Below are positions 21,952-34,955 of a DNA stretch of 64,000 bases, one piece after another (the first letter of the stretch is position 1; each line of letters begins with the position of its first letter). The position numbers were made by a program, and so were the translations under genes. The notes under the pieces are model-generated. The model had not been told where the DNA came from, searched no databases, and saw nothing but the letters and a program-made list of their open reading frames with translations. The DNA comes from Paramarasmius palmivorus (Eukaryota; Basidiomycota; Agaricomycetes; Agaricales; Marasmiaceae), in the NCBI GenBank assembly GCA_037176845.1, contig JAYKXP010000042.1:186001-250000 (forward strand), given 5' to 3'.

Positions 21952-23645
21952 CTAGGATTCGCTGTACCTGCGATAAAAAGGTTTGGTTGTGTCGAACGAC
22001 CATCTTGCCTGCTCGTTCTCCCGTTTAAAGATAAGAAGGGAGAACCGTACTTCTCTCAATGACGGCGTAAAATCCTTCCAGACTTCCAATACCACGTGTT
22101 CTTGTATGCGTCGTGTGTACCGTATATCAGCCGGCAGCATGACCCAGTACTTGTCAACTGGGCCATTCATGATATACCTCGCATGCACATCGTACACATG
22201 CAGCACTCGGAGGCGCGAAAGATGTGATAAATGCGATTTGCCCATGCCAGGTACTAGTTCCTGTAAAGAAAAGTCAGCGCCATCCACGTACATGAACAAC
22301 GTTGAATGTTCACCAAAATCGAATCGCGTTTCAAAACCTGTATTCTCAGTTCTTCCAGCCGTTTGAGCCTGTCCCGAATAGTGTCTAAGAGCTCCAAATT
22401 TATGCTCTCAACTATTATATGCAGTTTTGTGACTCGAAGAGGGTTCGGAACACACCGCAGGTGGTCTATGATTCGAGGGATATTGATATCTTCTGCGACC
22501 TCCCCGTCAGTCAGCTCCATGTCTTCTAGGGATGGGGCGACGAATGCGGTTAGGAGATCTAGCGGTCCCTTGTACGACGAGAGCTGCGGAAGCTCCAAGG
22601 ACACATCAGGTCCAAAGTCGGACATATAACCGTCAATGACAAGGCGTTTGAGAGTATGGGAACATGAGCGTAAGAAGGTCAGGAGGTGAATAGACCACAA
22701 GGGTAGATCTTGGGTCAGGTAGTCCGAAGAATTGTCCCATTCTTTTCGCGTTCTCGTCGTCAGCTCGACATGTTCCAAATCAAGAACCATGCGAGGACGG
22801 ACATTCCACGTGGACAAGACCCTGATTGACGACTGGGCTGTGACCTCATCCACTCCCCAAATTGCCCGTCCAAAGAACAGAGCAGTTTCCGTGTTCCAGT
22901 CAGTCTTTAGGACACGGATGGTGGGCAACAGAGTGAGCTGCTGAGGTATAACGAAACTGAGCGATGACCCACGCCAGCAGTTGCCCCCAAGATGGAGTGC
23001 GTCCAGCTGTAGACCACTCAGGAGATTTCGATCATCCTGTTCGCAAGCAGGCAAAGCACCATTCACGATCGTCAACGTTCGGAGGTTCTTTAGCCGTGAT
23101 ATAACCTCGTACGTTTCACGAGGAAGGGACATTCCACGGAACGCCAGGGTGTGCAGGTTAGTGAAGAATTCGAGAAATTCGCATTGGATGATTTCGTCGA
23201 AATCATAACTGTAATTCCCCCACCTACGAGAATCTCTGCTATATTCGTCTCGGGAGTAGACGTCCTCGCTCCTGGGCTCGTTATAAGTAAAAGCGGCGAA
23301 CACAATGGAACGCGTGTTCAGATGCATGGTTTTTGGGAGGAGAGCATCTAGCCGGTTGCGTGGGTTGGGGGTATACATGGAGTCGGAAAAGCGCCTCCAA
23401 AGTCTGACATTCCGCCGAAAGACGTCTGCACAAGTGTATATGATATGGCGATGGAGTATTTGGATACCGAGGGTGTAGAAGTGGGAGTTGCTTCGCACGA
23501 ATCGGCATAACGAGGGTAGAGGTAAGTAGGCAATCACGACGAGCCAGAGTTCGTCTGGAAATGAGGCAAAGGCATGTAGATGTGGCCACTGAGTTAGAAA
23601 CAACAGCATGGGATGAATCGATGAAGTTTGAACGTTTTGAACCAT
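21952..23645 (-). CDS. F-box-like protein with LRR-like C-terminal region
   Basis: The ATG at 23643-23645 starts a single long exon. Residues about 28-70 (FASFPDELWLVVIAYLPLPS and following) look like an F-box that would dock on SCF ubiquitin-ligase Skp1. The remainder has loosely repeated leucine-rich strands (for example LHTLAFRGMSLP, LRTLTIVNGALP, LQLDALHLGG), as in many basidiomycete F-box proteins. The frame would stop at 22254. An intron with acceptor TTTACAG at about 22260 joins it to a final exon ending at 21952 (FKRENEQARWSFDTT). The donor is ambiguous, either after LRIQ or after RDSIL. Substrate unknown; these families expand rapidly in Agaricomycetes. Confidence 0.7.
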
Positions 23646-24411
23646 GTGTCAGGTGTGCTGGATATTTATACCTCCGGAACGGACAATAGGGTCCGATGAG
23701 GCTGTACTGAGATCCCGTTAAGCGAAACCCGAGAGATCTCATATTTTGTGAGACAGGTATGTGTTTTAGACAGGTGAAGGTAGAGCCTTGCCGTGCAGTA
23801 GCACACATGAACGACCTGGGAACAGTTTGAGTACGTCCATACTGAGCAACCAATGGTATCCATTGCTTAAAAAAGGCTCACAGCAATACAAATCTGAGAT
23901 ATATTTGGGTGTTCAATGGGTGTTCACGAAGTGCGAGAATGCCAAGTTCCAGCTGTTCCGAGGACAGGGTTGATACGAGCTGAGCTGTCGAACATCCATA
24001 ACAAGCCCTACATGACTCGCATGTCGGATAGAGCTAGAGGTAAGGTCGTTCCATAAAGCATAGTATGTGTATGTGGAAAGGAGTGAAACGGAGATGACCG
24101 CAGGGAAAAGGAAGTTGAATAGATAGATAGATGCTTTGGCGGTAATTACGAGACAACAATCAGCACCCACTACATAAAGCAATATCTTTCAGCAACACCA
24201 GGACGCTACAGCAACAGGTAACTCGCACTCCATTAGTAATAAAGGGGTAAGAAATGGCAATCGTCTCGCTCGTCGTCACAGTAAGTAGTGGGTGTACATG
24301 ATACAGTGAAAGGAAATACATAAGCCGTCGTGACATGTCTAGATCAACCTATGTGAGGTATCCATGAGAGGTATATTCCAGGAAGGAAGACTAAGCCTAC
24401 GTACCAGAACC
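23646..24411. other. Intergenic region, no gene seen
   Basis: Contains a short TAGA tetranucleotide run at about 24120-24131. Open frames are short and overlap both strands; nothing supported. Confidence 0.5.
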
Positions 24412-25641
24412 CTAGATATTATCGTCACCTCGGCTGGCTAAGAAAGCACCACCGACTGCCCCTGACCTGGAAATCCTCGGTAAACCACCCAAGCCTGGAC
24501 TCGGAAATCCTCTGTCCTCGTTGGCAAAGGCCTCGACTGGAATTGCCAATGTCGGCTTCTTAGAGAAGTCGTCGCGTAAAGGAGATGCCGACGGAAGGCC
24601 AGTAAACTCGCTCCCCACAGGAGACGCAAGGGATGGTGATTGTGTGGAAGAAGTCGCGGATGAACGAGATTTACTCGACTTGGATTTACTCGAAGAGGAC
24701 TTTTTCTTCTTCTTAGTGGTAGGTTCAGTCGATGGTGTGAGGTTAAGATGGTGTGATGGGTGTTGTTGGAGGCCTGCGTGTTCGTTATACGAAACGACAG
24801 AGGCAGGCGAACGCTGCGAGTCGGAATTGCCTCCACTGACTGAAGCACCTCCAGCTCTGCTTCTCCCTGTGTAGAGCGTGCCATCGAGATCCGCTGAACC
24901 ATCTGCTTCGTCATCGACAGACTGTGCACCAGATCCAACCGGGCTGGCCATCAGAGGTGATGGGATGTAAGGGTATCCAGGACTAGTTGGAGACAACCCA
25001 TTACCACTGCCCTGGAAGCCCTCGAAATCTCCGGAATCGTTCATGCCACTAGCCAACTGCGCAGCCAACCTCTTCATCTCCTTTTTCTCTCTTCTGAGTC
25101 TCTTCCTCTCCTCTTTTGCCCTCCTTTCTTCAGCGGCCTGAAGTTCAACCTGTCTCGCACGCTCCTCTAACGCAGCCGGTGTGAGTTGGTCTATCGCCGC
25201 CGGGTCCAATGGTGCGGCATCCGAGTCGAATGTGAGTGATGAAGATCGTGTGAGCCCAGATGTTCCTGTCCGGGTGGACGTACTAGAGTGACGCCGTCGA
25301 GAGGAGCGATGAAGAAGTCTGTCGACGTCCTCTTCATCCTCTGGAAGATGTATAGCACCCTGTTTCCTTCTTCCGAAAAGATTGAGACCAAAGAACGTAA
25401 TGTCTTTGTTTGTTCGTTTCTTTTTCGGCCTCCGCTGCCCATTGCCAACATTAGAATGCAGAGATACCGTCTCGGCTTCTGTATCTGTATCAGCAACGTC
25501 CGCGAGCAGAGATTCCAGGTGCTGGGGAGGTCGGTGAGAATTTTGTAAGGATTCCCGGTCACTGTCGTGCTTTTGTCCGAAACAAGGCAAGCAGGAGCCT
25601 ATTGTTGCATGAATTGCGTCTGACCACGAAGGAGAGTCCAT
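24412..25641 (-). CDS. Hypothetical Ser/Arg/Lys-rich protein with charged coiled coil
   Basis: Single exon of 409 residues from ATG 25639-25641 (MDSPSWSDAIHATIGSCLPC). The start was chosen because the upstream frame has only a TTG. The N-terminal SCLPCF could be a palmitoylation site. Residues about 80-110 hold a DITFFGLNLFGRRKQGA segment, and 165-215 form a strongly charged helix (LEERARQVELQAAEERRAKE onward) likely to be a coiled coil. The second half is low complexity, with KKKKKSSSSKSKSSKSRSS and Ser/Pro tracts, ending LASRGDDNI. It is divergently transcribed from the RUS gene 252 bp away. I recognise no named domain; it may be a conserved fungal protein of unknown role. Confidence 0.7.
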   Translation of the reverse strand: MDSPSWSDAIHATIGSCLPCFGQKHDSDRESLQNSHRPPQHLESLLADVADTDTEAETVSLHSNVGNGQRRPKKKRTNKDITFFGLNLFGRRKQGAIHLPEDEEDVDRLLHRSSRRRHSSTSTRTGTSGLTRSSSLTFDSDAAPLDPAAIDQLTPAALEERARQVELQAAEERRAKEERKRLRREKKEMKRLAAQLASGMNDSGDFEGFQGSGNGLSPTSPGYPYIPSPLMASPVGSGAQSVDDEADGSADLDGTLYTGRSRAGGASVSGGNSDSQRSPASVVSYNEHAGLQQHPSHHLNLTPSTEPTTKKKKKSSSSKSKSSKSRSSATSSTQSPSLASPVGSEFTGLPSASPLRDDFSKKPTLAIPVEAFANEDRGFPSPGLGGLPRISRSGAVGGAFLASRGDDNI

Positions 25642-25893
25642 GAGAGTAAGGTTGAGAGTCCTGGGTTTCCGGAACGGTGGAAAAGACAAGGAAAATCAGC
25701 TGAGAATTGAGATTGACAAGGAGAGCATGATAATGAGTGCCGCATGCTGCAACGCCTGAAACGGACCGTTTCGGAAGCATGATTTGCCGGTTACCGATTG
25801 AACAGGCTGACTACGGGCGGAGACACCGGCCGGAAGACCTGTCAATCAAACTGCGCACGGGCCATTTCAACCTGAACAACCACCAACAAGCAG

Positions 25894-27850
25894 ATGTCCG
25901 AGCTCAAAATTGTAGAGAAAGATGAAAGTGGGAAGCTGAAAGTTACTGTAGTGTCACCGTTTCGAGTAAGTGACCTGTTTTTCTGTCGTTCACTTTTCGT
26001 GTATAGGCACATTTTTGGCTAAAATTCCGTTTTCCGGTCTGTCATTGAATCTGACAAAGCTTGGGGTAGTTTTCGATCTTTGTTGGCTCTGTTGATAGTG
26101 AGGGTGCAGTGGCGCACGGATCCTTGTTGAATTTTCTTCGAAAGCTCTTCCTGCCAACGGGTTACCCCCAAACGGTATCACCAGGTCCGTATTTTCAGGT
26201 TGTCTTTGCGAGCACTATCGAGCTCACTAGGTTCACCAGACTACATGAGGTATCGCGAACCTAAACTTCATTTTTATGATTGTCAATCCTTAGATGGTGA
26301 TGCAGGTATCAGATTCTCAATGCCCTCCAAGCATTCTGTAGTTCGCTAGCTTCAATGTTGTCCTCACGAGCAACTTTAGAAGGTTAGATAGCCCCCTTAT
26401 CATATTTCGTGCATTGATGGAGACTCGTTGACAGGTTACGGTGTGGGGAATGCATCTGCTTCAGCAACTGATGCACTTCTTCTGTCAGTTTTACAAGATA
26501 TCTTTGGACGCCTTATCAGTATGCGATTTCACCGTCGAACTGCTATTCTCCTCTAATACAATTTTCAGCTATTGCTGCCGCATACTATTTTGGATCATCG
26601 CTGATGCCTGAGGCTAAAACTTACCGTTTCCTCGCGGATGTGCTGATAGACATTGCAATCGTTCTGGATACACTATCCCCGTTGTTGGCATCAATGCCAA
26701 TCTTTGTGGCGCTCACAGATACAATACCCATACCATTCCGCGTTTACACTCTTTTTCTCAGCTCGGCATTTCGAGCGTTATGCGGCATTGCCGCCGGTGG
26801 ATCGAAAACAGCAATATCTCTTCATTTCGCCACTCCATTAGAAGGAACAGGTAATCTTGGAGATCTGAATGCGAAGGATGCCAGTAAAGAGACAGTTTTA
26901 TCCCTTTTGGGAATGCTAGTGAGCTTTTCCGGCAGCTTTGACTATTGAACAGTATCTGACCTAGGCAAACCTTCCGTTAGCTTGGTACAGTCATCGTGCC
27001 TAATCTCACAACACCCTTCTTAACCTACACCGCCCTCCTTATCCTGATAATCGCACATTTATCCATCAATTATGCCGCGGTCCGTGGCATTCAATTCCGT
27101 ACATTGAATCGCCAACGAGCAAGTATTGCGTGGATAGGATATCGAGATGGCCCTCATCGTTCTCGCCGCCCAGACGAACCCTCTCGTCCATACTATTACA
27201 TGACACCATACGGAGTCGCCCAATCCGAACGCATCTTTCACAAACCAGACCGAATTTGTGATGGCTCGAAAACTCTCGCACGTTGCACGATTGGCTCCTC
27301 GTTTGGCTCGGCGGTGTCCGTCTCGGCTTTATCACACGGGAGAGTATCCGGTTTCCTTGAGAATGTCCTCGACATTTTCAGCAAGGAACAATATATTTTA
27401 TGGTTCGACCCTGCGTACCTCGCGTCTCCTACCTCCTCTTTCCGTGCCACCGGACGGCCACACATTCACATTTGCCTAAAGGAAGGTTATACCCCTAGCG
27501 ATCAGCTGAAGGCCTGGCTGAATGCAACAGAGGTTGCGCGCATGCTGGAGAAACAACGCTGGGATCTGTGGGATCGAACGCTTCGGGCGCTTCGAGAGAA
27601 TGTCGTTCTGGCAACGCCAACTTCTGAGGCATTGATTGCTACTGCATATCAATTGATCAATGATCAGTATGCCGATTTTGTCAAGACGATGCACGAGGTG
27701 GGGTGGATCTCCACCAATGAAAGCAAGCTCGAGCTGAGTGTGGCTCTGCTCCCCGGCCCGCCGGAGAGCGTTGTATTGGGTTTTATTGATGGTGAAGACG
27801 ACTACGAAGGTGATGAAAATATGGTGGTTGAGGCGAAGAAGGTGATATGA
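25894..27850 (+). CDS. RUS (root UVB-sensitive)/DUF647 family protein
   Basis: Membrane-associated family known in plants from UV-B response and vitamin B6-dependent homeostasis; role in fungi is unclear. The ATG at 25894 gives MSELKIVEKDESGKLKVTVV. Spliced exons then read FLRKLFLPTGYPQTVSPG, YQILNALQAFCSSLASML, YGVGNASASATDALLLSVLQ, then EAKTYRFLADVLIDIAIVLD, FRALCGIAAGGSKTAISLHF and LGDLNAKDASKETVLSLLGM, all diagnostic of DUF647. Hydrophobic helices follow (TYTALLILIIAHLSINYAAV). The C-terminal half carries a charged tail ending VVEAKKVI. Stop TGA at 27848-27850. Exon 2's left boundary (acceptor near 26100) is uncertain. Confidence 0.85.
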
Positions 27851-28167
27851 CTCGAGGGTGGTGCAAAGGGTACTGGTCACCAGAGGTCATCCAAGATATG
27901 AAATTGCCTTTGATGTGTACTCCGTACCTTGTTTGTGTGTATTCGATCATCATCAGATATTAACTACTGATAACTCTGGTCCAATGTCTGCAATAGGTCT
28001 GCAAATTTACCCTCGAATCTCGATTTGCGCTCGTTCCCGTAGACGCCAGCAGGCGCCGCTGGAGTTCAAACTTTCATCTTCCGATCCGGCGGCTTGTATA
28101 AGAATCTAATAATGCCATAAATCGCATCAACTATTGCACCCACATCGTTGGCGGCTTGGCAATTAGC
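27851..28167. other. Intergenic region, no gene seen
   Basis: Short spacer between two plus-strand genes. Nothing supported. Confidence 0.5.
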
Positions 28168-29976
28168 ATGGAACAAAATGCTCCTTTTCTCTCACCATTT
28201 GCGCATCTCCTATCCACCAACTATTCGCCAACGCTCGAGGAAGTCGATCAGATCACGGCTATGCTAAAGGAACCTCAGGAGAAGTTGGATAGTCTGGATA
28301 AAAAAATCGTGCATTTACAGGACGTGCTCCGAGGCTTCATCTCGCAACGTGATGCGATACGCTCATACGTGGACCAGCATCGTGCCATTATCTCTCATTT
28401 TCGACGCCTTCCTGCCGACGTAATCCGCGAGATTTTCATCCAGTGCCTTCCAACAAATCATTATCCAGTCCGCAGCATAACACAAGCCCCGTTACTCCTC
28501 ACGAGGATATGCAGGTTTTGGCGGGAAATAGCGATATCAACGCCTCAGTTGTGGAATATCATTCACGTTCACATTCCCCAGCTAGTGGCTGAAGTCGATC
28601 TCGAAGCACACTTATCTCTTATCCACAAACGGAAGGATGGCGTGGAACGATGGCTGAAGCGGTCCGGCACACTCCCCATATCCCTCTCCTTCTCAGTCGA
28701 TGCTAGACCCCTCTTCTATTTCGACACTTCACATCATGCGCAACATAATATGACACGAGCAAGACGCATGGAGCACACGATGGCATTCGTTGCCATGTTG
28801 TTCCAGTTCGCTAGTCGGTGGAAACTCATCTCCTTCCGTGTACCCCTCTCAGTACTCATTGCAACGAGCTCCCAAATAGTGGGGCCCAGGACGGACATCG
28901 CTCCTCGACTAGAGTTTTTTGAACTCGACATCGTATCCGACAATGCTTTCGGGGAGGAACCTCAATTCGGTTCTACACACGCCATCAATGCAGGAAATGA
29001 GATTAATCGTTTCCCGGCCGTCCGTAGAATCCGTGTCTACAATGACATGCAAAGCCCGTTACTTTTGCTGTTGACATGGCACAACTTAGTGGAGGTGGTC
29101 TTTCATCCTTTGAATGGCATTCCTCCGATTCAGGCTCTCAAGATCCTATCCATGACATGCCAGAACCTCGAGAAATGCTCCATGAGCATTCGTGTACCAT
29201 GGGGAACCAATGATCGAGGGGATATCTTGATCGAGCTTCCCAAGCTCCGCATCCTCCGCCTCGCGTTTTACAAACACTTGCACCAAGATCCAGACTTGAA
29301 TCTCCTTCAGCATTCAGACCTCCGCGACTTTTTTCAACAGATCCATGCCCCTTCTCTTACTGAACTTTCGGTAGTAGCCCGGTTCGCCGTAGACATGCCT
29401 GAAGTACCGTTCCTCAGCTTCCTCGGCCGATCTTCGCTCCACTTGAAAACTCTCCGAATTAACATCCCGCTGGCGGAGCAGACCCTTATACAGTGTCTCC
29501 GTCTGTGCCCGTCTATTTCGGTATTATCAGTCACAGAACTTCAGCCACCGACTGAATACCCCTGGGATACCAGGGACGCAATCCCGCCAACTATCTCCGC
29601 AGCCATCATGCGAAACCTTACGCCAGCGAATTCACCAGATTATCCGCTTCTTTGCCCACGTCTCGAAAACCTCTGTTTTCGGAATTGTGCAACTCGGGAT
29701 GTACGATCAATGTTGGCCCTCGTTACGAGTAGATGGAGACAGTCTTGTGACGACGTCGCACGTCTTAAGGCCTTCTCAGTCTCCTTTAAGCACGATATTG
29801 GGGGTGATTATGTCGAGGAGATAGACGTGTTACGGAAAGAGGGGTTGAGGATACAATGGGTTCACGAGAAGCGACATCAGGCAATGGACTCTCCCGACCA
29901 TGGCATGATGTACCATGAGGATCCAAGGGATCTCGACCCCATTAAAGTAGAGGGCCTCGATACCGACTGGATATGA
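28168..29976 (+). CDS. F-box domain protein (Agaricomycete type)
   Basis: Intronless, about 602 residues from ATG 28168 (MEQNAPFLSPFAHLLSTNYS); the longer frame upstream begins at a TTG. A short coiled coil, LDSLDKKIVHLQDVLRGFIS, with a following IRSYVDQHRAIISHFRRLP, leads into the F-box (LPADVIREIFIQCLPTNHYP), then LTRICRFWREIAISTPQLWN. This coiled-coil plus F-box order is a hallmark of the large basidiomycete F-box families. The C-terminal half has LRR-like strands. It is a likely substrate adaptor of an SCF ligase; the target is unknown. Confidence 0.85.
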   Translation: MEQNAPFLSPFAHLLSTNYSPTLEEVDQITAMLKEPQEKLDSLDKKIVHLQDVLRGFISQRDAIRSYVDQHRAIISHFRRLPADVIREIFIQCLPTNHYPVRSITQAPLLLTRICRFWREIAISTPQLWNIIHVHIPQLVAEVDLEAHLSLIHKRKDGVERWLKRSGTLPISLSFSVDARPLFYFDTSHHAQHNMTRARRMEHTMAFVAMLFQFASRWKLISFRVPLSVLIATSSQIVGPRTDIAPRLEFFELDIVSDNAFGEEPQFGSTHAINAGNEINRFPAVRRIRVYNDMQSPLLLLLTWHNLVEVVFHPLNGIPPIQALKILSMTCQNLEKCSMSIRVPWGTNDRGDILIELPKLRILRLAFYKHLHQDPDLNLLQHSDLRDFFQQIHAPSLTELSVVARFAVDMPEVPFLSFLGRSSLHLKTLRINIPLAEQTLIQCLRLCPSISVLSVTELQPPTEYPWDTRDAIPPTISAAIMRNLTPANSPDYPLLCPRLENLCFRNCATRDVRSMLALVTSRWRQSCDDVARLKAFSVSFKHDIGGDYVEEIDVLRKEGLRIQWVHEKRHQAMDSPDHGMMYHEDPRDLDPIKVEGLDTDWI

Positions 29977-30725
29977 AAGTAACCACAGAATACATTGTAT
30001 TTGCGTCACGGTTCTATGCTTTGACATTCGACAAGCATCTCGAACGTCCTTGGCGACATGTGGGCAGCCACCAATAAATTCACAGGGATAACCATCTAGG
30101 GTCGCCTTTCATCGGTTCAGTCTTATCTCCGCACCGGTATATCACTGTAGCACATCTTCATCTGTTGCACTTCTTCGACCTTCCTGCAGTAGTCACACCT
30201 TTACCTTTCCGTGGACAGACTAGACTTTTAATTGACTTCATCGTTTACGCAACAACTTAAAGGACACTGTATTATCTACTATGAAGGAATATGTAGTAAG
30301 ACTCGAGACCTCTCAGCTTAGGAATTGATCATAACACTTGTTCGTCAAACCACAGCGCTACCGTGTAACCCGTTTTCTTGATGAAACACATAATTACCGC
30401 TCTAATCGTTCACTAGAAGTTTGAAGCTGTTCATTTGCATAAATACCGTAAAAGGCATATAGACTACCGCGTGATGCACCACAAATCCCCAGCCGCACGT
30501 ACTTGGACAAATTGAATTCGCAGTTCAAGTGGCTCAAGCGCTCAGGCTCAATGCGTGTTGCGTGGCAGCGGTCGGTCGCCTAATAACTCGGATTCGGATT
30601 CGACCTCACCAACAGATGTTGTACTTTGATAAATCACATCACCACGTAATCCAAGACTAGAATACAGTCTTCCATTAGGGATGTAGAATTCAGAAGGCAA
30701 TACAGGATAGTACATGAATGATAAA
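29977..30725. other. Intergenic region, no gene seen
   Basis: Convergent spacer between the F-box gene and the thiolase. AT-rich with only short frames. Nothing supported. Confidence 0.5.
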
Positions 30726-32112
<1,387 letters not shown>

Positions 32113-32689
32113 GATGGTAGTGGGGAAGCGGGGGAGATGGAGGAGTTGTTCACAGAGGGACCCTTTATAGCGACATTAGTAAGCCGGTGTATCCTGTCTC
32201 CGTTTTTCACATGCAACTTGTCTCCTGCCACTTCGGTCTCTCGGCTCAACTTGTCGGACCTTACCTTATGTTTTCGCTTGTAACATTTCTTCAAGATGCA
32301 AAGTGATTCAAAATCGCTGGAAAATCATCCCAGTTTTTGGTCAGTCTTCCCTGGCAAATTTGTAATGCTCACCTCTTGGCAGGCCTCAGGTTCTACTAGA
32401 CGCCATATATCATATATCATATTCAAGCGTTGGTCCAAGCTAGACTCAATCGAGGCGAAGCGCTCAGTTACCATAGGACTGCATAGATGTTTTTGCCTGT
32501 CAGTGTTGTGCTTTTTTTGTGTAAGACAGCTCAGCTAACCTGTACTACCTACTTACCTTCGAGACTCGGCGGGAAAAAAGTTTAGTTCACAGTGCGACTC
32601 CTGTCGCAGATTGGTCGTCGAGAAATGAAAAAATGTTCTATCCGTTCTATGATATATATTGTGCTAACCGAGGAGTCAGGCCTTCAGGA
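32113..32689. other. Intergenic region upstream of thiolase, no gene seen
   Basis: Contains the thiolase promoter and a small tandem CATATAT-like duplication at about 32402-32420. The right end grades into the family A remnant. Confidence 0.45.
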
Positions 32690-33530
32690 GGCCCAAAACT
32701 GAAATGGTACTAGTACGTTTTCTTCGTATTTCCTAGCACATCCGCTAACGGTGTTGTTCAGGACAGCAAGCTACTGTCCAACCAGGAATCCTTGAGTGAT
32801 TTGTACGCCTTGCGCAGCGAATATATTGCTTCTCGAAAGAATTCGGAATCAACGACAACAGACTGCTTCCAAGGTCTCTCTTTGATGCACCCCTCACGAT
32901 CATCGATCATCCTTCACCCATAGCGTTCCCTTGGAAGCATTCCTGGCTGTAAGACGTGCCATAGTCAAGTTCTTGGGGGGATTCATGGTACGTCTACGAA
33001 ATCGGTGAAAAACGGATTAGCGCCTATGGGCCTGATAGTTATTGCTACGGGTTTCTGCACATACCTACAGATCGGCTACTTTTCACCCTCAGGACCAAAC
33101 GCTTCATAACAACGTCGATGACGCTTCCGTCCTCAACTTTCTTAGTTGCGACCACCCGGATGTGATCGGGTTGACCGAAGATGAGTGCTCTCGTCTTTGT
33201 GAGGTCGCGAAGAGGTTACCGGGAAACGTTGGGACGGCAAGGATTATGACCTTTGGGTCCTGGGTTTCGGAAGGATAAGAGTGGTACAACTTCCTTCTTC
33301 TCAGCTCCTCATAGAATGGTGTCACAAATATCAGGTAGACGACGAGGTACTCAACTGGATGCTCGACTTTGGACTCAAAGAGACGCATGATCTGTGCTTT
33401 CTTTTTGTGCCTCGAGTTCCCTCGGTGACTTCGTGGGTTTGCGTCGTGTAGTCAATTCCTGGTTACCCAACGCAATCAAGGTTCATCACCCGTGCTGGAC
33501 ATCTAGATTCTGGGTTGTACGCTATATCAT
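32690..33530 (+). pseudogene. Family A (SAM-like repeat protein) pseudogene
   Basis: Degenerate copy most similar to the gene at 37860-38982. It retains an exon 1/intron structure (ATGGTACTA then GTACGT, acceptor TTCAG at about 32761), the LSDLYALRSEY start, LSLMHPSRSS, NNVDDASVLNFLSCDHPDVI at about 33100 and WCHKYQVDDEVLNWMLDFGL at about 33320. It then decays past RVPSVTSWVCVV. Frames shift at least three times (about 32880-32900, 33090 and 33230) and stops intervene. Module order a1-b1-a2 is preserved; b2, a3 and b3 are missing. Confidence 0.75.
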
Positions 33531-34031
33531 TGGATGCGCTTGGAAAATGGATTAAACAAATCTTTACAACGTCGATGACACTAAATGTCGTAGTCTCGGA
33601 AACATATCTACAGTACACTTTTGCAAAGACAGCATTTCAAGGTTCAAAAAGCCTAATGGCGAAGACATTGGTCGGAAGAGCATGGTAGGTCATCGTGATT
33701 AATGAGCTTCAATCGTCGCGGGCCGGTTGAGCGAAGTCACCTCTTCATATCTATCTTCGTTGCTAACCGCGGCGCTACATGCACGTTCTGCAATCGTGTG
33801 CCACGATCGAAGCAAGGATTCTGAAGTTCTATGTTCCCATCGCAGAATCTTCAGGGAGCCGATCAATTCCCGAGCGCAACAATTCTTCGGTGCCCCTGCT
33901 GGCCACTTGGAGACGTCGAACCGTCAGAGAAAGAGACTCACAGAATTTGACAGCTTCGCAAATAGAACACCGAATATCGAGGATAAGGTCATGTCATCGA
34001 AATCCTATTTCGCATTCAACTATAGTACAGA
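33531..34031. other. Spacer, no supported gene
   Basis: A plus-strand frame from 33727 runs antisense into the next gene without recognisable motifs and was not called. Confidence 0.4.
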
Positions 34032-34955
34032 TCACCGCCAAACAGGAACCGTATTCGACCTCTGCATCCTCGTTGTTCGTTTGAGCGCACTAGAAGTCGT
34101 CGGTGCCGACAGATTACGCGTAAGCATGACCCTTGCTTTCTGGTTCTGTCGTTCCCCCTGCTCTCGCTCTTCCTTCATTTCCATCATCCAATCGATATCG
34201 TCCTGCGCAGGAGCTTGGAATGTGCGATAGATCTCATCTAGAAACATTTGAGAAGGCGGGTTGGGATGACGTGCTGGGCGAGGAGAGCTAGTACGCCATG
34301 GCGAGGTAGAGTGGATAGATACGATGCCGAGTCCGTCAAATGGCGTCTGACCGTCTGGTTTGGTTAAACCGGAGAAACCAAGGCCGATACCGCAAGGTGT
34401 AAGAGGAGGTTGTGAAAAAGAGCTTTGAGTAGAGTGATAGATCGATGCCGAGGACTCAGATTCGTAAGGGAAGTAGGAGCCAATTGGAAACAAGGCATCT
34501 CCGTCTCCGGGAGTGGTCAAAGCGAGAGAGAACGACGAGGAGTACGAGGGTTTGAAGGTAGGCGTAGACGGCAACATGGGCGTTGGAGGTATCACTAATA
34601 AGGAGCTTTCATCCCGAATAAACGACGGCGTCGACTCGCTGTAGTCTGTGACGGCTACTGAGGAGGAATCCAATGTGATTTGGGGTTCTGCAGAGGTCTG
34701 AAATGTACGAATTCAGTCAATGCTGATATGGAACTTTGGAGGGAGAGATGTGCTAGATACCTTTAGAGTCATATTAGCGTTATGTTCACACTCGCTGTCC
34801 AACACCATCACGCCTTTCAACGCGTCCCATCGCCAGAATCGACCCCCTTTCTTGTCTTCGTCTTTAGTCTTGCTCTGTGAGATCCTTGAGACACCCGACA
34901 TAGGCGAGTCCTTGAAAAGAGTGTGGATACTTTGACTTTCGTTCGAGATAGGCAT
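34032..34955 (-). CDS. Hypothetical Ser/Pro-rich protein
   Basis: Two exons (34955-34761, 34697-34032) join in frame across a normal intron: MPISNESQSIHTLFKDSPMS and on to MTLK, then TSAEPQITLDSSSVAVTDYS. About 287 residues. The first exon holds GGRFWRWDALKGVMVLDSE, which looks ordered. The rest is Ser/Thr/Pro-rich up to a charged segment (DIDWMMEMKEEREQGERQ) and a basic C-terminus ending SNTVPVWR. A 60 bp part (about 34447-34510, encoding LFPIGSYFPYESES) recurs inverted at about 36320-36385. I recognise no family. The splice structure and coherent composition support a real gene. Confidence 0.55.

Noticed and set aside
33727..34230. 167-codon plus-strand frame
   Set aside because: Overlaps the spliced minus-strand Ser/Pro-rich gene and has no recognisable motif.
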